Origin: Cryptomeria japonica
Taxonomy: Eukaryota > Streptophyta > Pinopsida > Cupressales > Cupressaceae
DNA: 64,000 nt
NCBI RefSeq assembly: GCF_030272615.1
Contig: NC_081415.1
Span: 631,137,240 to 631,201,239, forward strand
Reading direction: 5' to 3'
Part shown: positions 58,099-64,000 of the stretch, in pieces
Position numbering within the stretch: position 1 is the stretch's first letter
Layout of the letters: each line of letters begins with the position of its first letter
Notes under the pieces: generated by a model
Database searches by the model: none
The model's input: the letters and a program-made list of their open reading frames with translations, nothing else
Told to the model about the DNA's origin: nothing
Program-made: the position numbers and the translations under genes

Positions 58099-58884
58099 GT
58101 AAGCGATTTTTCCTTGGATTGCGTTATTCTGGTTTCTCTTTTTCTTTTTCTTAAACCCCTGTTGTCCGTAGGAAATTTGCTTAGAATGGATTTACTGGCA
58201 TTCACTTCACAGATCAAGATCTAATGTTGGAAAGCGTTAAATTTAGGGACTTAAATTATCTAGCGAGGTTGAGACTTTTTTGTAGTGTCCTTAACCTGGG
58301 TTTTTTAATTTGATAGTTGGATCTGCTAATGGCATTACATTTAACAGCGTATTTCAGAAATCAAAGGCTGTATTCACATTTCCATAGAACCCATGTGCAG
58401 CCTCCCGTATTTTTATAATATATTTACTCTAGATACCACGACTTAAGGGCAAAATTGGAGGGTGGGTGGGAGGAAGGGTAGAATAGTGTTTGTTTGCCTG
58501 GCCGAGCAGTTCAGGTTAGCCTATTAACACTGAGCAGCCGTTGCAATTTTCGATAAGGTACTATCTTTTCTTGTTGCGTATTGTTTGTTAAACAGCCCTT
58601 TTTCTGGTGCAGTATTCTCCACTAGTAATGCTATAGGACATCCTTTGGTAAGTGGAGATATGCGAAGTTGATGGGCTCGTGGCTTTGCATTTGAGAACCT
58701 ACTGAAGATATAGGAGACGATGCTGAAGTATGTACTCAATTATTTCCACTTTAAAATTTCTATGGCAGACACTATCCAGAACCTCATTGGTTCTATAATA
58801 GATATGCTTTACATGCAAATTTGTGTTCTGACAAGAAATCTAGACTCCATTTGTGGCTCTCACAGTGTCCTGTATCAAATCCTT
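58099..58884 (+). other. Possible first intron of the CesA-like gene
   Basis: Begins with the donor at 58099; T-rich, no further CesA motif. A 35-bp AG/GT-bounded segment at 58613-58647 was considered as an exon and rejected. Confidence 0.35.
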
Positions 58885-59250
58885 GCTTGTGACTTGCAGA
58901 AATCAAGCAACCATAAAGTTTGATAAGTTGTATTCGAATTTTGGAAAAAAATTTGACAAGACATAGTTCTCTTTTCAATAATTAGGTGTTTTGCACGTCT
59001 TGCTTGAGGGCCATGCATCTCTTTGCTCGCATGTGCTTCTTATATAGTTGAGTGTATTGAAATGATGGCTTGTGACTTGCAGAAATCAAGCAACCATAAA
59101 GTTTGATAAGTTGTATTCGAATTTTGGAAAAAAAATTGACAAGACATAGTTCTCTTTTCAATAATTAGGTGTTTTGCACGTGTTGCTTGAGTGCCATGTA
59201 TCTCTTTGCTCTCATGTGCTTCTTATATAGTTGAGTGTATTGAAATGATG
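58885..59250 (+). repeat. Tandem duplication, 183-bp period, two nearly identical copies
   Basis: 'gcttgtgacttgcagaaatc' starts at 58885 and 59068; the copies differ at only a few positions (cgtcttgc/cgtgttgc, gggccatgcatc/gtgccatgtatc, gctcgcatg/gctctcatg). A recent local duplication. Confidence 0.93.
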
Positions 59251-59799
59251 GGTTTTTTCCAATTATCAATGAGTATATTGGAGGGGTGAGCATGTTGTGA
59301 GGTTTGGTATATCGGTCTAGTAATATATTAGAAAAGGAAACCTTTCAGAGCTATAAGAAGCCGATCCTTCTCCATTGACAACAAAATGCATTCTATCACA
59401 GCAATCGTTAGTACAATACTAGTCAGAAAGGACACCTGGTTAGAATGGTCAAGGGAAGTTAAGAATACTTTCATGTTCAATGATTTGTGGTTCAACTCTT
59501 GTGATGGAGACTAACAACCAATTGAACCAACTACTGTTGTATAAAAACAAATTTGGAAACATAAAAATTCTAAGGCATTGGCCTTTGGCCTTGATAAGGG
59601 CCTCAGTCGATGGAGAAGTTTTTTGTTACATTCATGGGTGCAACACACTATTGGAAGCACTAAACAAGTCGAAGGATTTGTATGATTCCCATTTAAGCAG
59701 TGCACAGTGCACACACACACCCCTTCATATAAGCCCTTCTTCTCACATATTTGACTTACTTGGAGTTATTGCAAGAAAACAAGCAGCAGAAGACATTCA

Positions 59800-60195
59800 C
59801 TTTTAATTAGTTGGTTGAAAAGATGGATGATAGAGAAAGGCATCTGGAAGAAAAATTAAAACAAAAGGAGAGGATATTTGCTATGCTTATTAAAAAGACA
59901 AATCTCCCAATAAGGGGACACATTCAAAAAATGAGGGAAATCAAAGAGGGAGAGGATTGGCAGAAATAATGGTCAACACCATGAGAAGCAAAATGAAGAC
60001 AAAATTATCTTTACAAACGTTTTGCCAGAAAAGGGAGTCATGAAGCTCATGAATGGAGAATGCTGGATAAGATTGAGGCCTATAAAAAATAGAAGGAAAC
60101 AAATAAGAGAAAGAAGAAAATCTTAGAATTAAACTTGACTTAGTTTGCAAGTGAATGTGTTCTTTATATATCAAATGATGTCAACTATGGCTCTA
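59800..60195 (+). pseudogene. Possible copia gag end, badly decayed
   Basis: Lys/Glu-rich coding-like sequence (KMDDRERHLEEKLKQKERIF) lies upstream of the copia protease and on the same strand. No clear zinc knuckle. The 108-codon frame at 59480-59806 before it is not recognised. Placed in gag by position only. Confidence 0.35.
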
Positions 60196-61220
60196 TAAAT
60201 TCAAGTTGGTATGATGCTTGGGTCCTAGATTTGAGTGCCACACAACACACAACTTTCCGAAGAGACTTCTTTGAGGAGTTTAATGAAGAAAAATGTGGAC
60301 TTGTGAATTTGGTAGACATCACAGGTTTGCAACCTTGAGGAAAAAGAAGAATTCAACTCAATCCACCAAAACTTTTAGATATCGTTCTCCACAATGCCCT
60401 ATACCTTATTCAACTGAAACAAAACTTCTTGTCTCTGGTGCTCATTTGACAAAAAAGGCCACTCCATTTTGCTGGATGATGGAGAGGTTATAATCAAAAG
60501 AAAACATGATAATACAATTGCCTCGGCTGGATGTGAGAAAGGAAAGTTACTGAAACCTATAAGTGAGCTTCAATTTCAAGGAGGACTTTCAAACAATCTG
60601 TTTTGGCATGCAAGATTTGGTCATAACCACTATGACAACATTGACACAATGCAAAAGAATGATGTTGTAAGTTTGCCGACTTTGCCCAAAATGATTGAAA
60701 AATGTGAAGCACGCATCTTGGCTAAACAAGAAAGAGAGTCATTCCACAAGTCAAATTGGAATGGTGAAAGGAAATTGCAATTGATCCACTTTGACTTGTG
60801 TGGTCCTCCTCTAGTTCCTTCAATTAGTGGTAGTAAATATTTCATGTTCATTGATGACTACAATAGAATGATCTAGACCTATTTTTTGAAGCAAAAAGTA
60901 GAAGCTTTTGAAACATTTTAGAAGTTTTGCACCATGGTTGAAAATGATGCACAAAACCATATTGGCACATTGAGGACCAATGACGGTGGTGAGTTCACAT
61001 CAAAGTTATTTGAAGATTATCTTAAGAAACATGGGCTCAATGATCATCTCATAGTTCCTCACACTTGTCAACAAAACAGAGTAATTGAAAGTATGAACAA
61101 AACTTTGATGAATATGGTTTGGGCAATGTTGTATTTCAAAGGAGTAAACTTGCACTTTGGGGAAGAATTAGCTCAAACAATAGTCTATCTCTGCAATTGG
61201 TCACCTTCAACAACTCTTTA
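60196..61220 (+). pseudogene. Ty1/copia pol: protease, pre-integrase and integrase, broken
   Basis: Protease: WVLDLSATQH, where the family has D-S-G-A, so the catalytic motif is lost. The pre-integrase zinc region starts WHARFGHNHYDN and should end in a C-x2-C, of which KCEARILAKQ keeps one Cys. Integrase core: LIHFDLCGP, FMFIDDYNRM, TLRTNDGGEF (Asp and Asn exchanged against the usual order) and QQNRVIESMNKT. Several stops (e.g. after RMI near 60877) and shifts. Copia order, integrase before RT, is clear. Confidence 0.9.
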
Positions 61221-61880
61221 AATGAAGATTCCATACAAAGTTTGGTGTGGTTCTCTTTTGTTAGTGCAACATGTTTAGGTTTTTGGATCCCCCTGTTATG
61301 CAGTGATTCCCAAGGAAGAAAGAAACATGTTGGACCATGGGAGTCACAAGTGCATTCTTTGGGACAGAATCCTCAAGGGCCTGTAGATTGTTTGAGGAGA
61401 AAAAATAAGAAATTTCTCATTGTATGAGATGTTTTCTATGAAACCACAAAGGACACAACAAACAGTGATTGACTATTGCATTGAATTGAGAAATTTTCAA
61501 GGTGTTTTCAAGGACATGGATATGGAGATTCCAAACGTTAAGGGGGGACATATAGTTTGGAATGTGTTGAAGCCTTTTTGTCTCCTGTAATTTAACAAGA
61601 AACTCCCCCAAGGAAGAATTTAAAACTTCATCAAAAGAAGAAAACTTGTTTTTCAACAACTAATAGATGAAGGAGCTTTAGATAAGGAAAAATAGGCACC
61701 AATTGCTCTGCAAGTAACACAAAAAAGATGCCAAAATCGGCCACATAGACACTAAGAGAAGTCAAACCTGATGAAGTTGGAAAAGCATGCATTAGATATG
61801 CATGCAAAGCTAGATAGTAATAAGAAAAGTCCCTAGAGAAGATTCAAGATAGCTAAGCTTAGGGAATTCAAAAGAAGAAA
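61221..61880 (+). pseudogene. Copia pol: integrase tail to RT linker, decayed
   Basis: Frames change often; short words such as the post-integrase segment can be guessed but not supported. Lies between integrase and RT of the same element. Confidence 0.5.
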
Positions 61881-62620
61881 TCAATATTGAACTTCATACA
61901 AGCATAAAAGCTTGATGCATGGAGAAAAGTGATGAAAGTGAATATAATGCCGTGATCAAGAATGACACTTGGAAGTTGGTTGATTCTCCACTCAATTCTA
62001 AGCCCACTGGTTGCAAGTGGGTCTTTTGAAACAATACAAAGCAGATGGCTGACTTAAAAAACACAAAGCGGAGTTTGTTTCAAAAGCATATGCTCAACAA
62101 GAAGAGCTAGACTATGAAGAGACCTTTGCACCTATAACAAAATAGATCACCATTTGGGTTTTGTTGGCTATGGCAGCACAAAATGGATGTTAAGTTCATC
62201 AAATGGACATGAAAATTACTTTTTTGAATGGTGATCTCAAAGAAACAATCTACATGACTCAACCATAAGGTTTTGTAGTTAAAGATCAAGAACCCATAGT
62301 GTGTAAGTTGGTAAGATCACTATATGGTTTCAAACAAGCCTCACATGTCTGGTATGAAAAACTCACCAAGCATCTCATGAGCATGATTTTTAAGCATTTT
62401 GAATTTCAAGATGCAGCTCTTTTTGTCAAGACAGTCGACAAAATAGTTGTAGACCTTGTTGTATATGTGGATGATTTGTTCATAATAGGAAATAATGAAA
62501 AATACAATGTCAAAAGTCAAAGTAGAACTGGTGAAAGTTTTTGAAGTGATTGATTGGGGTCATCTTCATTACTATTTGGGTATTGAAGTGATTCAAAAAT
62601 CCAAGTACATTTTCATCACT
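61881..62620 (+). pseudogene. Ty1/copia reverse transcriptase, broken
   Basis: Recognisable: NDTWKLVDSPLNSKPTGCKWV-type entry near 61960, VLLAMAAQNG, HQMDMKITFLNGDL (usual V-K-T-A-F-L-N-G), QEPIVCKLVRSLYGFKQA and catalytic YVDD at 62464-62475 followed by LFIIGNN. Stops and one-base shifts occur near 62038, 62195, 62268 and 62545. The DDLFIIG block and YGFKQ are diagnostic for copia. Confidence 0.9.
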
Positions 62621-63240
62621 ATTTGGAATGGAAGACAATAAATCACTCAGCACACCCATGGAACAGAATCTGAGATTGACACTAGATGATATTGCAGAGT
62701 TTGAAGATGCAGCCAAATACAGATATCCCATTGGAAGTTTGATCTATGTAACCACAACTAGGCTGGATATTTTGTTTGCTGTCGGTTTTCTCTGTAGATT
62801 CATGCAAAAGATGAGAAATAGTCACTGGCTAGGAACAAAGAGGATTCTTCAAATTTGAAGGGAATTCAGAATTTTGGGCTTCATACATCAAGGTAGTAGA
62901 TTTCAAACTAGTTGGATATTCAGATTTAGACTATGGAGGGTATTTTGAATATGGGAAATATACTTTCACATTTCTTGATGAATTTGGGATGAGCAGTCAT
63001 CAATTGGAAGTCAAATAAATAGTTAGTGCTGGCTCTTTCTTCCACAAAAGCAAAATATATGGTAGCTTTAGAAGCAACCAGAGAAATATTGTGGCTCAGA
63101 AGGGTTCTTGAGGATTTGTAAGAAAATCAGTTTTCATCAACACCACTCATGTTTGGCTACACTTCTGCAATCGAGATGGCAAGAAATCTAGTTATTCATG
63201 ACCAAACTGTTGATGTTGGCATATGCACACTCTAATGAGA
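62621..63240 (+). pseudogene. Ty1/copia RT end and RNase H, broken
   Basis: Contains the inter-domain segment (STPMEQNLRLT, YRYPIGSLIYVTTTRLDI, FAVGFLCRFM) and RNase H words: GYSDLDYGG, LALSSTKAKYMVALEATREILWL and AIEMARNLVIHDQT. The final DIVGD-like end is reached at ~63,240. No LTR pair for this element was found, so its ends are missing or unrecognisable. Confidence 0.88.
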
Positions 63241-63247
63241 CATTGTA

Positions 63248-63416
63248 GGTGATTGAAGGTTTTGTCATTGATGGCAACCTTACAATCCTATGGCACCGGC
63301 AAGGCATTACACCGACACTAGCAAGATCAGACTCTACATCGGCACTCAGACCATCGGCACCGGCAGAGAAAGGAAGCTTATCGGCACAGAGGCCGATAGG
63401 ATTTTTGTTATATTAT
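63248..63416 (+). repeat. Truncated LTR-like fragment with repeated 'atcggcac/accggca' words
   Basis: Follows the copia end directly with TGATTGAAGG; carries several 'ccggcaaggc', 'atcggcac' and 'ggccgatagg' words. It is cut at 63416 by the next LTR. LTR nature is inferred. Confidence 0.4.
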
Positions 63417-63588
63417 TGTAGCGTCCTAAAATTGCGACACTTGCAATTTCGACTGCATTTGGGTCTTCACGATGGCGGCGCAACGTTGAACCTGAATGGA
63501 GACCCCGAAACCTGTTTATAACACCAAAAACTGCATTTTTCTGCACCCTGGCCTGATCCCTACTTGCACCCTGCTGTCCTGGGAGGTG

Positions 63589-63681
63589 GGACCATGGCGC
63601 CCAGCGCCCTGGTCCTTCAGGATTAGGGCGCCCAACGCCCTGGTCCCCCAGGACCATGGCGCCTAGCGCCCTGGTCCCTGG
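63589..63681. repeat. 31-bp GC-rich palindromic minisatellite, three units
   Basis: Units start at 63589, 63620 and 63651; each is built around 'ggcgcccagcgccctggtcc' and is nearly self-complementary (ggaccatgg.gcc ... ggc.ccctggtcc), so each can form a hairpin. Confidence 0.9.
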
Positions 63682-63799
63682 CCCTATTTTGGGCCCGGTC
63701 TCTTTTGGGCATCGGGTCTTTAAGTTTGCAATTCGGGAAATAATGTTTCTTAGTCGGCCTAAGGTCGGGAAAATCAGTCTATCAACCCTAATTGACAAG

Positions 63800-63807
63800 T
63801 ATATAAA
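63800..63807 (+). promoter_or_regulatory. TATA box of the right-end LTR
   Basis: TATATAAA about 380 bases into the LTR, followed by a C/T- and A-rich stretch; typical LTR promoter position. Confidence 0.6.
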
Positions 63808-64000
63808 CTACATTTCCTCTTCCAAAAAAAGGGAGGAAGACATATGCGTGCAAAAGGCGGAAGCGATATTCAAACATTCAAACATTCAAGCATTCAAGCA
63901 TTCCTTCAAGCAATTGAGCATTCTAAGTCTCCATTCAAGGCTAAGTGTTGCATTCAAGACAAGGATTCAACCATTGAAGAGGAGATCATTTACAACATAC

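Larger units (their letters stand above)
63417..64000 (+). repeat. LTR, 5' part; continues beyond the window
   Basis: Starts TGTAGCGTCCTAAAATTGCG after TATTA (63412-63416), which would be its target duplication if repeated outside the window. It contains a 31-bp GC-rich minisatellite, a TATA box (tatataaa, 63800-63807) and a downstream 'attcaaac/attcaagc' run (63870-63905). Order U3-TATA-R fits a plus-strand 5' LTR. Confidence 0.65.

Noticed and set aside
58613-58647. A 35-bp exon bounded by AG and GT after the CesA-like exon
   Set aside because: Its three possible readings do not match CesA, and such AG/GT pairs are common by chance.
59480-59806. 108-codon plus frame as a host gene
   Set aside because: No recognised family; it lies directly before the decayed copia gag-pol and has no clear start context. 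Left unassigned.

Overview
The window looks like intergenic DNA from a large, repeat-rich seed-plant genome. It is AT-rich, almost all identifiable coding capacity belongs to plant retrotransposon families (Ty3/gypsy chromovirus, Ty3/gypsy Tat lineage, Ty1/copia, LINE), and only one short piece resembles a host gene: a cellulose-synthase-like first exon near 58.0 kb. Very long LTRs, old decayed elements and low gene density would suit a gymnosperm, but that is inference; no species can be assigned from sequence alone.

Layout. 1-4.0 kb: AT-rich DNA and a broken LINE (C-terminal reverse transcriptase part) split by a ~1.17-kb solo LTR. 4.0-13.25 kb: old repeat remnants, namely a leader fragment of a short LTR element, a decayed minus-strand Tat-like element bounded by ~1-kb LTR copies (4972-5976 and 11569-12545), and inside it a 3.4-kb solo LTR (7950-11387) with perfect AGAAA target duplications. 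13,256-51,378: one minus-strand chromovirus (called OUT; TSD CATTT) whose integrase is split by a 31.9-kb insertion. That insertion is a Tat-lineage element (T1, 14,564-46,452; TSD CTACT), which carries a second element of the same family (T2, 30,281-46,328; TSD ATAGG) inside its own LTR. All three are on the minus strand. Divergence between LTR pairs, judged by eye, falls from ~11% (OUT) to ~2% (T1) to ~0.8% (T2), which agrees with the nesting order. 51.4-54.6 kb: a copia-like LTR with a head-to-head inverted repeat, interrupted by a 2.8-kb minus-strand LTR element without pol (called B; TSD AGAAA) that contains a GC-rich island. 54.6-57.4 kb: AT-rich DNA with local tandem duplications and a 77-bp TA run. 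57.4-59.3 kb: the cellulose-synthase-like exon and a 183-bp tandem duplication. 59.5-63.24 kb: a decayed plus-strand copia gag-pol. 63.25-64 kb: an LTR fragment cut by the start of another LTR that runs off the window.

How it works together. This is not an operon-like system but a record of successive insertions. T1 and T2 encode Gag, protease, reverse transcriptase, a degenerate RNase H, a second intact-looking RNase H and integrase, the Tat-lineage order. Each copy is closed by several stop codons, most of them explained by C-to-T or G-to-A changes as expected from cytosine methylation. None of the elements looks able to make a full polyprotein as read here. No tRNA or rRNA gene, CRISPR array or clearly complete host gene was found.
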